DNA from: Bacillus sp. SORGH_AS_0510
Lineage (GTDB): Bacteria > Bacillota > Bacilli > Bacillales > Cytobacillaceae
NCBI RefSeq assembly: GCF_030818775.1
Contig: NZ_JAUTAU010000001.1
Coordinates: 4,096,001-4,160,000 of the forward strand
Length of the DNA stretch: 64,000 nt
Direction of reading: 5' to 3'
Part shown: piece after piece, positions 16,901-25,396 of the stretch
Layout of the letters: every line of letters starts with the position of its first letter
Numbering within the stretch: position 1 is the stretch's first letter
Notes under the pieces: generated by a model
Databases searched by the model: none
What the model was told of the DNA's origin: nothing
The model's input: the letters and a program-made list of their open reading frames with translations, nothing else
Program-made: the position numbers and the translations under genes

Positions 16901-17175
16901 CCACCTAGGGTACCAATCACTCCGTCCGGTTTTTCTTTTTGAATAATCTTTTCGATTGTCTCCACATTCAGTGGTTCGATATAAACTTTATCTGCAATGG
17001 CTTCGTCCGTCATAATGGTTGCCGGGTTATTGTTAATTAAAACAACTTCAATTCCTTCCTCTTTCAAGGCAATACATGCCTGTGTTCCGGCATAATCAAA
17101 TTCTGCTGCCTGACCAATGACAATTGGGCCAGACCCGATGACAAGTACTTTATTTAAGTTTTTATTTAATGGCAT
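13939..17175 (-). CDS. carB: Carbamoyl phosphate synthase large subunit (arginine-specific)
   Basis: Produces carbamoyl phosphate from bicarbonate, ammonia from CarA, and two ATP. It has 1078 residues with the duplicated ATP-grasp architecture. The two halves begin [20 protein letters not shown] and [20 protein letters not shown], and a C-terminal MGS-like regulatory domain follows (from about residue 930). It is slightly longer than the 1030-residue B. subtilis arginine-specific enzyme as I recall it. Its position in the arginine operon next to argF indicates the arginine-dedicated isozyme. It overlaps carA by 14 bp and argF by 17 bp. Confidence 0.97.
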   Translation of the reverse strand: [1078 protein letters not shown]

Positions 17176-18247
17176 ATACGGTCTCTCCCAATGAAGCTAT
17201 CTGGCTTACGAATTCTTGAATGATATGTGCGGTATCGCTTGGTCCGGGATGTGCCTCCGGATGAAATTGTACCGTTTGAATTGGATAACTTTGATGTTTT
17301 AGCCCTTCAATGGATTGATCATTGACATTTCGATAGGTGACATCAAAGACATTTTGGTCGATGCTTTCGTCCACGACAACATACCCATGGTTTTGGGCTG
17401 TAATTTTCACTTTTCCAGTCATAATTTCTTTCACTGGGTGATTGCCACCTCGATGACCATACGTCAGCTTTGCTGTTTTTGCCCCGTAAGCTAAAGCGAT
17501 TAGCTGGTGACCTAGACAAATTCCAAGTGTCGGATAATGCTGGCTGATTTTTTTGATTTCCGGAAACCATTTCTTTAAATCCATTGGATCTCCTGGTCCA
17601 TTGCTAAATAGAACACCGTCTGGATTCAGGGCTTTTACCTTATCAAAAGAAGTAGTGTAAGGGACAACTGTAACTGCACAATTTTCTTCTAAAAGTGCAC
17701 TTAAAATTGACTTTTTAAAGCCATAGTCCATTAATACTACGTGCGGCCCTCTGTTTTTATAATATTGCGTCTTCTTAGTGGATACTTTCTCAACCCACAG
17801 AGTTGATTTTTCATTTACTGAAAAATTCCCCTGCATGGTTTTGCTTAAATATCCTTTAACAGTTCCACGGCTTCGAATGGTCTTGACAAGAAGTCGTGTA
17901 TCTACGCCTGCAATACCAGGAACTCCTGCCTGCTTAAGTCTCTCTGAAAATTTATAAATAGATTGATAATGACTTGGCGTTTCACAAAGATCACTGATGA
18001 CGACTCCAGATAGTGCGGGCGTGATGCTTTCATCATCCAATGCATTGATACCATAGCTTCCGATAATCGGATAACAGAACGTAATGATTTGTCCCGCATA
18101 GGAAGGATCGGTAATGATCTCCTGGTAACCAGTCATACTTGTATTAAATACTACCTCTCCGAGAGAATCCTTTTCTGCACCAATTAATATACCTTCAAAC
18201 ACTTCTCCCGTTTCCAAAGTAAGGTATCCCTGTTCCAAAACACTCAC
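17162..18247 (-). CDS. carA: Carbamoyl phosphate synthase small subunit
   Basis: The glutaminase subunit that supplies ammonia to CarB. The N-terminal CPSase small-chain domain (GEVVFNTSMTGYQEIITDPSY) is followed by a class I amidotransferase domain with nucleophile Cys in LGICLGHQLIALAYG and the His/Glu pair near the end (VQFHPEAHPG). It starts at GTG 18247, overlapping the argD stop codon in a GTGA arrangement that favours coupled translation. Its length of 361 residues is normal. Confidence 0.97.
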   Translation of the reverse strand: MSVLEQGYLTLETGEVFEGILIGAEKDSLGEVVFNTSMTGYQEIITDPSYAGQIITFCYPIIGSYGINALDDESITPALSGVVISDLCETPSHYQSIYKFSERLKQAGVPGIAGVDTRLLVKTIRSRGTVKGYLSKTMQGNFSVNEKSTLWVEKVSTKKTQYYKNRGPHVVLMDYGFKKSILSALLEENCAVTVVPYTTSFDKVKALNPDGVLFSNGPGDPMDLKKWFPEIKKISQHYPTLGICLGHQLIALAYGAKTAKLTYGHRGGNHPVKEIMTGKVKITAQNHGYVVVDESIDQNVFDVTYRNVNDQSIEGLKHQSYPIQTVQFHPEAHPGPSDTAHIIQEFVSQIASLGETVYAIK

Positions 18248-19443
18248 TCGCCTTTCTCTATACCTTGGAATGTTTTATCCAATGCTTCTATAAATTCATT
18301 TATCTCTTCTTTTGTTACTGTTAACGGTGGTAAGATCCGAACGACATTCGGTCCAGCTGTTAAAATAAGAAGGTTGTTTGCAATCGCTTTTTGTACGATA
18401 TCTAGTGCATTCGTTTCAATAAGCAGTCCCTTTAGCAGTCCTTTACCACGTATATTTTTAATAAACGCGTATTTTCCCTTCAACATTTCCAGCTGACTAT
18501 CAAGGTATGTTACGACTTCTTTCGCATGTATTAGTAAGTCGGTTTCAATTATATGTGTAATGGTAGCCAGTCCTGCTGCCGTGGCTAATGGATTCCCACC
18601 AAAAGTACTTCCATGGCTGCCCGGTTCAAATCCCTTGGCTGCTTCTTCTTTTGCGATGATGGCTCCAATTGGGAACCCTGATCCAAGCCCCTTTGCAAGA
18701 CTAATAACATCTGGTTCAATTCCGTACTGCTCATAAGCAAATAATGTACCCGTTCTGCCAATCCCTGTTTGGATTTCATCGACCATCAGCAGGAAACCGT
18801 TTTGCTTACAAAGTTCAGCTAATTTTTTTACCCATTCAGGATCTGCTGGAATGACTCCACCTTCACCTTGGACAAGTTCTAGCAGAACTGCTGCTGGTTT
18901 ACGTGTAATAAGCTCTTCAAGCGCTTCTTCATCATTAAACGGAAGATAACTAAAACCTGGCATAAGTGGTGAAAAACCCTGTTGGATTTTTTCTTGACCT
19001 GTAGCGGTTAGGGTTGCAAGTGTTCTACCGTGGAAGGATTGCTGAAAGGTCACCACTTCAGAAGATCCACTTCCCTTTACTTTGTTCGCATATCTTCTTG
19101 CCAGCTTAATCGCCGCTTCATTTGCTTCGGCACCACTATTACAGAAGAAAACCTGATCCCCACAACTATTAGCAACAAGTAGTGCTGCGAGCTTTTCCTG
19201 ATTTGGAATATGATAGAGATTTGTACAGTGCCATAGATTTTGCAGTTGTTCCTCAAGTTTTTCTTTTACAGCTTCTGGAACATGACCTAAATTACAGGTT
19301 GCAATCCCAGAAGTGAAATCTAAATATTGCTTCCCTTGATCGTCCCACACATAACTTCCTTTTCCCTTAACTAAAGTGACAGGGAAACGGCTGTACGTGT
19401 CCATTAATGGGGAGGATAGAGAGACGGAAGTATCATTAACCAT
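18244..19443 (-). CDS. argD: Acetylornithine aminotransferase
   Basis: PLP-dependent transfer of an amino group to N-acetylglutamate semialdehyde. It is a class III aminotransferase of 399 residues. The motifs are DFTSGIATCNLGH near the N-terminus, FCNSGAEANEAAIKLAR, and the PLP-lysine region LLMVDEIQTGIGRTG with SLAKGLGSGFPIGA. The ATG follows the argB stop codon directly (TAA then ATG), with AGGAGA upstream. It is part of argCJBD. Confidence 0.97.
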   Translation of the reverse strand: MVNDTSVSLSSPLMDTYSRFPVTLVKGKGSYVWDDQGKQYLDFTSGIATCNLGHVPEAVKEKLEEQLQNLWHCTNLYHIPNQEKLAALLVANSCGDQVFFCNSGAEANEAAIKLARRYANKVKGSGSSEVVTFQQSFHGRTLATLTATGQEKIQQGFSPLMPGFSYLPFNDEEALEELITRKPAAVLLELVQGEGGVIPADPEWVKKLAELCKQNGFLLMVDEIQTGIGRTGTLFAYEQYGIEPDVISLAKGLGSGFPIGAIIAKEEAAKGFEPGSHGSTFGGNPLATAAGLATITHIIETDLLIHAKEVVTYLDSQLEMLKGKYAFIKNIRGKGLLKGLLIETNALDIVQKAIANNLLILTAGPNVVRILPPLTVTKEEINEFIEALDKTFQGIEKGE

Positions 19444-20241
19444 TTACGCAATCTCCTCTTCTAACACAATTTTTGTACCAATCTCTTTGCCAGCTGTGTA
19501 ATCTATCAGGCTATTTTTCTCAAAACCGTTGATGATTCCTACTTCAGGTATGTTGTGAACTAGTCCGTCTATGGCAGCCTTTACCTTTGGAATCATGCCA
19601 CCGTAAATGGTTTGATTATCAATTAGTTCTTCAATGGTTGATTTGGTTGCTTTATCAAGCTTTGTTTTCACGCCATTTTTTTCAATTAGGATTCCAGGGA
19701 TATCACTAATGAAGCAAAGATTAGCTTCCAACGCTTTTGCGATTGCACTTGCTGCTATATCTCCATTAATGTTATAGCGTTGCCCGCTGGCATCAATCCC
19801 GATGGGAGAAATGACTGGTATATACCCTTGATTGACGATTCCTTCGATGACACTTTGATTCACACCAACTACTTCACCTACAAAACCTAACGTTTTGGAT
19901 TCTGATGTCGGAACTGCTTTCAATAATCCGCCGTCTACTCCACTTATGCCAAAAGCATTTCCGCCTACTTCGACTAGGTTTCTAACAACTAGCTTATTAA
20001 CCGAACCACTCAGAACCATTTCAACGATATCTAGCACATCATGGTTGGTTACCCGTAAACCATTTACAAAAGTAGTTTCCACATTTAAATTTTTTAATAA
20101 GGACGTAATGAGGGGACCTCCGCCATGAACAATGATAGGTGTCCATTCACCTGATTGATGCATCTGAACGACATCTTCATAGAAGGATCTTGGCAGATTT
20201 TCTAACACACTTCCGCCACACTTAATGACTAGGTATTTCAT
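19444..20241 (-). CDS. argB: Acetylglutamate kinase
   Basis: Phosphorylates N-acetylglutamate. The 265-residue amino acid kinase fold shows KCGGSVL at residues 7-13, the glycine loop VHGGGPLI at 39-46 and the nucleotide site SDIPGILI. Its N-terminus lacks the extra helix that marks arginine-feedback-sensitive forms, so control is probably transcriptional, although this is inference. The start ATG has GGGAGG 6 nt upstream. Confidence 0.96.
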   Translation of the reverse strand: MKYLVIKCGGSVLENLPRSFYEDVVQMHQSGEWTPIIVHGGGPLITSLLKNLNVETTFVNGLRVTNHDVLDIVEMVLSGSVNKLVVRNLVEVGGNAFGISGVDGGLLKAVPTSESKTLGFVGEVVGVNQSVIEGIVNQGYIPVISPIGIDASGQRYNINGDIAASAIAKALEANLCFISDIPGILIEKNGVKTKLDKATKSTIEELIDNQTIYGGMIPKVKAAIDGLVHNIPEVGIINGFEKNSLIDYTAGKEIGTKIVLEEEIA

Positions 20242-20253
20242 TTTCGTCCTCCC

Positions 20254-21483
20254 TTACGTGCGGTAGGATGCATTTATTTTTACATAATCGTAGGTAAGGT
20301 CGCATCCCCAAGCAGTTGCATTATATTCACCTTGGTTTAATTCAACATGTATTTTGATAACATCAAGTTGTAAGTATTCTTTAACCTCTTCTTCTACAAA
20401 CATGCTTGGCAACCCGTTTTCGAATACCGTATAAGGTCCGATTGATACCTTAATGGCATTCGGTTCAACAGGGACACCACTGTAGCCAATTGCCGTCACA
20501 ATTCTTCCCCAATTTGGATCCGTTCCATAAATAGCTGTTTTTACTAGGTTTGAAGAAATTATGGACTTACCAACAGCACTTGCTGCATTTCGACTGTAGG
20601 AGCCAGTCACTTGAACTTCTACTAGCTTGGTAGCTCCCTCGCCATCGCGAGCAATTTTTTTTGCAAGTGATTCGCAAACCATTTTCAAGCCTTGTTTAAA
20701 CACTTCCCAATCTGGATGATCCTTTGTTAGTTGACTGTTTCCTGCTAACCCATTGGCCAAGACGAGAACCATGTCATTCGTACTTGTATCCCCATCAACC
20801 GTGATCATGTTAAATGTTTGATTAGTGACGTCTCGAAGCGCTACTAACAGGTCTTCCTGTGCAATGTTTGCATCTGTAGTTACGAATCCAAGCATAGTAG
20901 CCATGTTTGGGTGGATCATTCCAGAACCCTTTGATGCGCCGCCGATACTTACCGTTTTCCCATCGATAATCATTTGCACAGCAATATGCTTAACACAAGT
21001 ATCAGTTGTTAGGATTGCTTCTTTAAATAAACTCTCATTTTCGTATTCTTTATTAAGGATTTGTGTAACTCCTGTTTTCACTTTATCCATCGGCATCAAT
21101 TCTCCGATGACCCCTGTGGATGTCACTGCAACTAGATGCGCTTCAATTCCTAGTTCATTTGCAAAATCCTTTTGCATGGTATAGGCATCAAGTAATCCTT
21201 GTTCCCCTGTACATGCATTTGCGTTACCAGAGTTAACGATAATAGCTTGAATTTTATTTTCTTTTGCTACACTCTCTTGAGTAACTAATAAAGGTGCCGC
21301 TTGAAAAATATTTGTGGTATATACGCCTGCTGCAGTTGCTGGCACTTCCGATACAATGTAGCCTAAATCGAGTCGTTTTCTTTTAATTCCACAGTGCATG
21401 CCACCTGCTTTATACCCTTTTGGCAAGGTGACACTTCCTTCTTCTAGTACCACGATTTCACTCGTTGATGTTGCTTGTGTCAA
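20254..21483 (-). CDS. argJ: Bifunctional ornithine acetyltransferase/N-acetylglutamate synthase
   Basis: Recycles the acetyl group from acetylornithine to glutamate; the bifunctional form also makes N-acetylglutamate from acetyl-CoA. The precursor cleaves itself before the nucleophile Thr in MATMLGF (Thr196), giving alpha and beta chains. I start it at TTG 21483, where AAGGGGG lies upstream, giving 409 residues as expected. The frame extends to 21573 but only through argC. It lies between argC and argB, with a 40-bp gap to argC. Confidence 0.95.
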   Translation of the reverse strand: MTQATSTSEIVVLEEGSVTLPKGYKAGGMHCGIKRKRLDLGYIVSEVPATAAGVYTTNIFQAAPLLVTQESVAKENKIQAIIVNSGNANACTGEQGLLDAYTMQKDFANELGIEAHLVAVTSTGVIGELMPMDKVKTGVTQILNKEYENESLFKEAILTTDTCVKHIAVQMIIDGKTVSIGGASKGSGMIHPNMATMLGFVTTDANIAQEDLLVALRDVTNQTFNMITVDGDTSTNDMVLVLANGLAGNSQLTKDHPDWEVFKQGLKMVCESLAKKIARDGEGATKLVEVQVTGSYSRNAASAVGKSIISSNLVKTAIYGTDPNWGRIVTAIGYSGVPVEPNAIKVSIGPYTVFENGLPSMFVEEEVKEYLQLDVIKIHVELNQGEYNATAWGCDLTYDYVKINASYRT

Positions 21484-21523
21484 TTTAATTTCCCCCTTCA
21501 AATTCCCTATTGTTTGATTTTTA

Positions 21524-22561
21524 TTATGGATACATTGGTATATCGTTAAGCCCCGTTTGTTCATCCCAGCCATTCATCAAGTTCACATTTTGGATTGCCT
21601 GCCCAGCCGCTCCCTTAACTAAATTATCGATAACAGAGATAATCGTTAAGCGGTTGGTTCGTTCATCGACATGTAGCCCAATATCACAATAGTTTGACCC
21701 GGATACTTCTTTTGTTGAAGGAATAGTTCCCTCAGGCCGGACCCTTATAAAACGAGAATCTTGATAAAATTGTTTATATAAATCGATAACCTTTTTTGTT
21801 GAAATTTTTTGTTTTAGATTCACATACATCGTACACATGATTCCTCGTGTCATTGGGACAAGATGGGTAGTAAAGGATACAGTGATGAGATCTCCACTCT
21901 CATCTGTAAGGACTTGCTCAATTTCTGGAATGTGTTGATGTTTTCCTAGTTTATAAGCTTTAAAGTTTTCATTGATTTCGGCGTAGTGTGCGGTTAATGA
22001 AAGTCCTCTTCCTGCACCAGAGACGCCTGATTTCGCGTCAATGATGATTGAGTTTTTATCAGCTAGCTGCGCTTTTAAGATTGGAAGTAGTCCCAAACTG
22101 GATGCAGTAGGATAACAACCTGGATTGGCTATTAAATTGGCATTCTTAATTTTTTCGCTATAAATCTCACTTAAACCGTAAATTGCTTTTTCTAAATACT
22201 GCTCATCTGCAGGGGTGTGATGATACCAGGTTTCATATTCTGCACCAGACCTTAATCGGAAGTCGCCTGATAGATCAATACATTTCATACCGTGCTCTAG
22301 CAGCTGCGGAACAAGTTTACTGCTGACACCAGATGGAGTAGCTAGGAAAGTTATATCGTTCGTTTCAGATAATCTTTTTGCATCAAATGTCTCTAATGGT
22401 TGATCCATTATTTCAGAAAGATGTGGATATGTTTCACTAAAGCTATAGCCCGCTTTAGAATTGGATACTACTGAACCAACCTCCAAGTAAGGGTGCTTCT
22501 GAATCAAACGAATAAGTTCTACAGACCCATATCCTGTTCCACCAATGATTGCTGCTTTCAT
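21524..22561 (-). CDS. argC: N-acetyl-gamma-glutamyl-phosphate reductase
   Basis: NADPH-dependent reduction in arginine synthesis, first gene of the operon. It has 345 residues from MKAAIIGGTGYGSVELIRL. The active-site cysteine region is LIANPGCYPTASSLGLLP. The frame is open to 22624, but the ATG at 22561 has GGGAG upstream and gives the standard length. Its promoter overlaps two ARG-box-like sites. Confidence 0.97.
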   Translation of the reverse strand: MKAAIIGGTGYGSVELIRLIQKHPYLEVGSVVSNSKAGYSFSETYPHLSEIMDQPLETFDAKRLSETNDITFLATPSGVSSKLVPQLLEHGMKCIDLSGDFRLRSGAEYETWYHHTPADEQYLEKAIYGLSEIYSEKIKNANLIANPGCYPTASSLGLLPILKAQLADKNSIIIDAKSGVSGAGRGLSLTAHYAEINENFKAYKLGKHQHIPEIEQVLTDESGDLITVSFTTHLVPMTRGIMCTMYVNLKQKISTKKVIDLYKQFYQDSRFIRVRPEGTIPSTKEVSGSNYCDIGLHVDERTNRLTIISVIDNLVKGAAGQAIQNVNLMNGWDEQTGLNDIPMYP

Positions 22562-22589
22562 TTCTTCAACTCCCACGTTGCTTACATAA

Positions 22590-22624
22590 TGAATTATTAT
22601 ACATACACATATATAATTATTCAA
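22590..22624 (-). promoter_or_regulatory. argC operon promoter with two ARG-box-like sites
   Basis: On the minus strand: -35 TTGAAT (22624-22619), a 17-bp spacer and -10 TATAAT (22601-22596). TGAATAATTATATA covers the -35 (22610-22623), and TGAATTATTATACA (22590-22603, plus strand) covers the -10. Both resemble TGAAT-N4-ATTCA. This is the arrangement expected for AhrC repression of argC. Confidence 0.7.
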
Positions 22625-22737
22625 TATAAAAATTGCCTAATTTTCCGTTTTTACTGAAAATTAACATCTCTAATATTGAAAACGCTTACATATTTGTTTG
22701 GAAGATTATACAAATTCTATGCATAGATTCACAAAAA

Positions 22738-22764
22738 AGCCCTTGCATATTAGCAAGAGCTTTG
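22738..22764 (-). terminator. Terminator after the DUF4395 gene
   Basis: AAAGCCCTTGC / GCAAGAGCTTT, with one internal mismatch and T-rich flanks on the minus strand. Confidence 0.7.
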
Positions 22765-22781
22765 TTTAGAATTACTTCGTT

Positions 22782-23207
22782 TTATTGAAGTGAACGTCTA
22801 TATTTATATTGATTCCATTGGAAATGGATAAAACAGCCTATGCAAAAACCGAGAATGGCAACAAATGCTGCTAGTGCAACCATGATGGTGAAAATATATC
22901 CTACAACATTCCATCCTAGTAAAAAGCTAATAAATCCAATACCCAGACATATAACGGCAATCGTTTGATTAAATTGCTGCTGTCCCCAATCTTCAGGAAT
23001 ATACGCCTTTGGATCTTTCCTTAAAAATAGTTTTCCTAGCTGCATAATCGGATTAAATCCTAAAAAAAGACCACTTAATCCTGAGAGTAAGGGAATCAAT
23101 AAAAACCATTCCATACCCGAGAACCATGTTAACAGAACACTTATAACAATCACCGCTTGATTTGTTTTGACAAGAGGACGAGGAATCGAACGAATAACTT
23201 CTGACAC
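22782..23207 (-). CDS. DUF4395 family membrane protein
   Basis: A 141-residue integral membrane protein with four hydrophobic segments (about residues 18-34, 36-50, 82-100 and 106-126). It contains the FNPIMQLGKLFLR loop typical of DUF4395. The function is unknown; homologues often accompany thioredoxin-like genes. It starts at GTG, with AAAGG rather far upstream. It is monocistronic, between the argC promoter and array B. Confidence 0.8.
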   Translation of the reverse strand: MSEVIRSIPRPLVKTNQAVIVISVLLTWFSGMEWFLLIPLLSGLSGLFLGFNPIMQLGKLFLRKDPKAYIPEDWGQQQFNQTIAVICLGIGFISFLLGWNVVGYIFTIMVALAAFVAILGFCIGCFIHFQWNQYKYRRSLQ

Positions 23208-23443
23208 TTTAATACCAACCTTTCTTATTGGAATTATATGCTTATTGTTATTTTAACTCGATAAGTCCTCTTTGTATAGTAAATAAATCTCAAAATAACC
23301 TGTATCAGAGCCCAAATAAAAAAAGCTCATTTCGTAAACATTGTTGCTTTCTGCAAGATCTATACCATTTTTAAATTGCCCTTTTAAAAACTTTTAACAA
23401 TAAAGAGTAATCTGACTACCTTCGCTTATCTATGAGAAGCACT

Positions 23444-23817
23444 GTCAGAAGTTGCCCTGACTTCTGACAATGTTTCTAGTTTTTCCACGGACTCCGTCAG
23501 AAGTTGCCCCGACTTCTGACAATGTTTCTGGGTTTTCCACGGACTTTGTCAAAAGTTGCCCTGACTTCTGACAATGTTCTTAGTTTTTACACGGACTCTG
23601 TCAGAAGTTGCCCCGACTTCTGACAATGTTTCTAGTTTTTACACGGACTCTGTCAGAAGTTGCCCCGACTTCTGACAATGTTTCTAGTGTTTACACGGAC
23701 TCTGTCAGAAGTTGCCCCGACTTCTGACATTGTTCTTAGTTTTTCCACCGACTCTGTCAGAAGTTGCCCCGACTTCTGACAATGTTTCTAGTTTTTCCAC
23801 CGACTCTGTCAGAAGTT
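23444..23817. repeat. 52-bp tandem hairpin array B, left part
   Basis: Units begin with GTCAGAAGTTG at 23444, 23496, 23548, 23600, 23652, 23704, 23756 and 23808, exactly 52 bp apart. Each unit starts with a hairpin of 11-bp arms (GTCAGAAGTTG / CGACTTCTGAC, one wobble) around CCC or CCT, then a spacer ending CCACGGACTCT. The eighth unit is cut after 10 bp by the insertion sequence. Confidence 0.95.
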
Positions 23818-23896
23818 TGAGGTTAGTCTAAAAAGTGGACACGTATAAATGAGATTTAGTTTATAATACAATCATCATTTAAAAGGACGTGTTCAT

Positions 23897-24190
23897 ATGA
23901 AGAAACATCATACTCAAGAGTACAGAGATTATGTTTCAAAGTTAGTTGTTGAAGAAGGGAAAAAAGCCACAGATGTTTCTAAGGAATTAGAGATCTCTTA
24001 TAAGACTGTTAGTCGTTGGGTGGCAGCGTATAAGGAGAAAGTAAATGTTAGCCAGGAAGGTAAGGAATACATTACACCTAAAGAGCTTGAAAAATTAAAA
24101 AAGCAACATGAGAAAGAATTACAACAGTTAAGAGAGGAAAACGAAATTTTAAAAAAGGCGATGCACATCTTCACGAAAAACCAAGCGTAA
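23897..24190 (+). CDS. IS3-family transposase OrfA
   Basis: A 97-residue DNA-binding protein. It has an N-terminal helix-turn-helix (KATDVSKELEISYKTVSRWV) and a C-terminal leucine-zipper-like coiled coil (LEKLKKQHEKELQQLREENE). It likely binds the element ends alone and forms OrfAB by programmed frameshifting at 24151-24157. The start ATG has AAAGGACG upstream. Confidence 0.93.
   Translation: MKKHHTQEYRDYVSKLVVEEGKKATDVSKELEISYKTVSRWVAAYKEKVNVSQEGKEYITPKELEKLKKQHEKELQQLREENEILKKAMHIFTKNQA
24151..24157 (+). other. Programmed -1 frameshift site (A AAA AAG)
   Basis: The slippery heptamer AAAAAAG in the orfA frame joins orfA to orfB in the -1 frame, giving LKKGDAHLHEKPSVIYTF across the junction. 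This is the usual IS3-family way to make the OrfAB transposase. Confidence 0.8.
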
Positions 24191-24228
24191 TATATACCTT
24201 TATTCAAGCCCACTCTGATGAGCACGCT

Positions 24229-25077
24229 GTGGAGAAGATGTGTGAAGTTCTAAACGTTTCAAAGAGTGGCTATTATAAATGGCTGAAGAAGCAGAACCAA
24301 CCGCAATCTGAGAAAGAAGTCTATCGTTCGGAGATCAAACAGAAAATAAGTAAGTCCTTTCATGAAAGTTTTGGGACTTATGGAAGTCCTAGAGTTCACG
24401 CTGACCTTGTGGAATGGGGTTATATCATTTCACAAAAAACCGTGGCTCGTATGATGAAAGAAATGGGATTAAAGGCAACGTCGAAAGAGAAGTTTGTAGT
24501 CACAACAGATTCCAATCATGACCTATATATTTATCCTAATCTGCTTAACCGACAATTTGACGTAGAAGAACCTAATCTAGTTTGGGTATCTGATATTACG
24601 TACATTTGGACTTTAGAAGGCTGGATATATTTATCTTCTGTAATGGACCTTTACTCCAGAAAAATTGTGGGGTGGAGTCTTGCCTCACACATGAGGAAAG
24701 AGTTATGTATACAAGCATTAAAGATGGCGATCATTTCAAGACAGCCCGGTACAGGAATAGTTCATCATTCTGACCGGGGTTCCCAGTATTGTTCTAAAGA
24801 GTATATTGATATTTTGAAAGAGCAAAAAATGAATATAAGTATGAGCAAAAAAGGTGACCCTTACGATAATGCTTGTATAGAATCCTTCCATGCCACAATT
24901 AAGAAAGATTTGATTTACAGAAGGCGTTTTAGGACCAGGGCCGAAGCTATAAAAGCAATTAATTCCTATATTAGTGGTTTTTATAATGAAAAACGAAAAC
25001 ACTCGACTTTAGGGCATTATTCACCAAATCAATTTGAGAGATATCACCACCAAGATAAAGTAGAAAATATCTCATAG
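24229..25077 (+). CDS. IS3-family transposase OrfB (DDE integrase domain)
   Basis: The catalytic part of the transposase. It has the HTH_21-like segment (residues 31-90) followed by the rve integrase core with catalytic Asp122 (VSDITY), Asp182 (HSDRGSQY) and Glu218 (NACIESFHATIKKD). The D-E spacing of 35 residues is the family standard. Translation is expected mainly as OrfAB by frameshifting; the ATG at 24229 is only the first internal start. No disruption is seen. Confidence 0.95.
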   Translation: MEKMCEVLNVSKSGYYKWLKKQNQPQSEKEVYRSEIKQKISKSFHESFGTYGSPRVHADLVEWGYIISQKTVARMMKEMGLKATSKEKFVVTTDSNHDLYIYPNLLNRQFDVEEPNLVWVSDITYIWTLEGWIYLSSVMDLYSRKIVGWSLASHMRKELCIQALKMAIISRQPGTGIVHHSDRGSQYCSKEYIDILKEQKMNISMSKKGDPYDNACIESFHATIKKDLIYRRRFRTRAEAIKAINSYISGFYNEKRKHSTLGHYSPNQFERYHHQDKVENIS

Positions 25078-25088
25078 GATAGCCATTT

Positions 25089-25137
25089 GGTATTAGAAAT
25101 AGTCAATCAAGGTTATCGATTGACTATTTCTAATACC
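25089..25137. other. Perfect 20-bp hairpin inside the IS, after orfB
   Basis: GGTATTAGAAATAGTCAATC (25089-25108) and its exact complement (25118-25137), separated by 9 nt. There is no T-run, so it is not a typical terminator. It starts 12 bp after the orfB stop. Confidence 0.85.
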
Positions 25138-25218
25138 TGACCAAGCGAAGTGCGGTAGTGGTAATGGCTTTTAAAATCTCAAATTTTAGTGTCTACTTTC
25201 TTGACAGAAGACCAAGTT

Positions 25219-25320
25219 GCCCCGACTTCTGACAATATTTCTAGTTTTTCCACCGACTCTGTCAGAAGTTGCCCTGACTTCTGACAATGTTTCTGGTTTA
25301 TTGATACTCTATCAGAATCG
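25219..25320. repeat. 52-bp tandem hairpin array B, right part
   Basis: This is the remainder of the interrupted unit (25219-25260), a full unit starting GTCAGAAGTTG at 25261, and a degenerate one near 25311 (ATCAGAATCG). It continues the phase of the left part once the insertion is removed. Confidence 0.92.
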
Positions 25321-25396
25321 AGGAAATTCTCAATAATATCTTTAATATAAAAACTGTCTCAATTACAACATCTTTCAAAAATATCCAATAAGAAAA

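Larger units (their letters stand above)
23818..25214 (+). mobile_element. Complete IS3-family insertion sequence, 1397 bp
   Basis: The element runs from TG to CA. Its imperfect terminal inverted repeats share AAGTRGACAC. It carries orfA and orfB with a -1 frameshift site. It is flanked by a 4-bp direct repeat AGTT (23814-23817 and 25215-25218). Removing the element and one AGTT restores a 52-bp repeat unit (10 + 42 bp), which fixes both ends independently. Both reading frames look intact, so it may still be active. I did not assign a subgroup. Confidence 0.95.
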
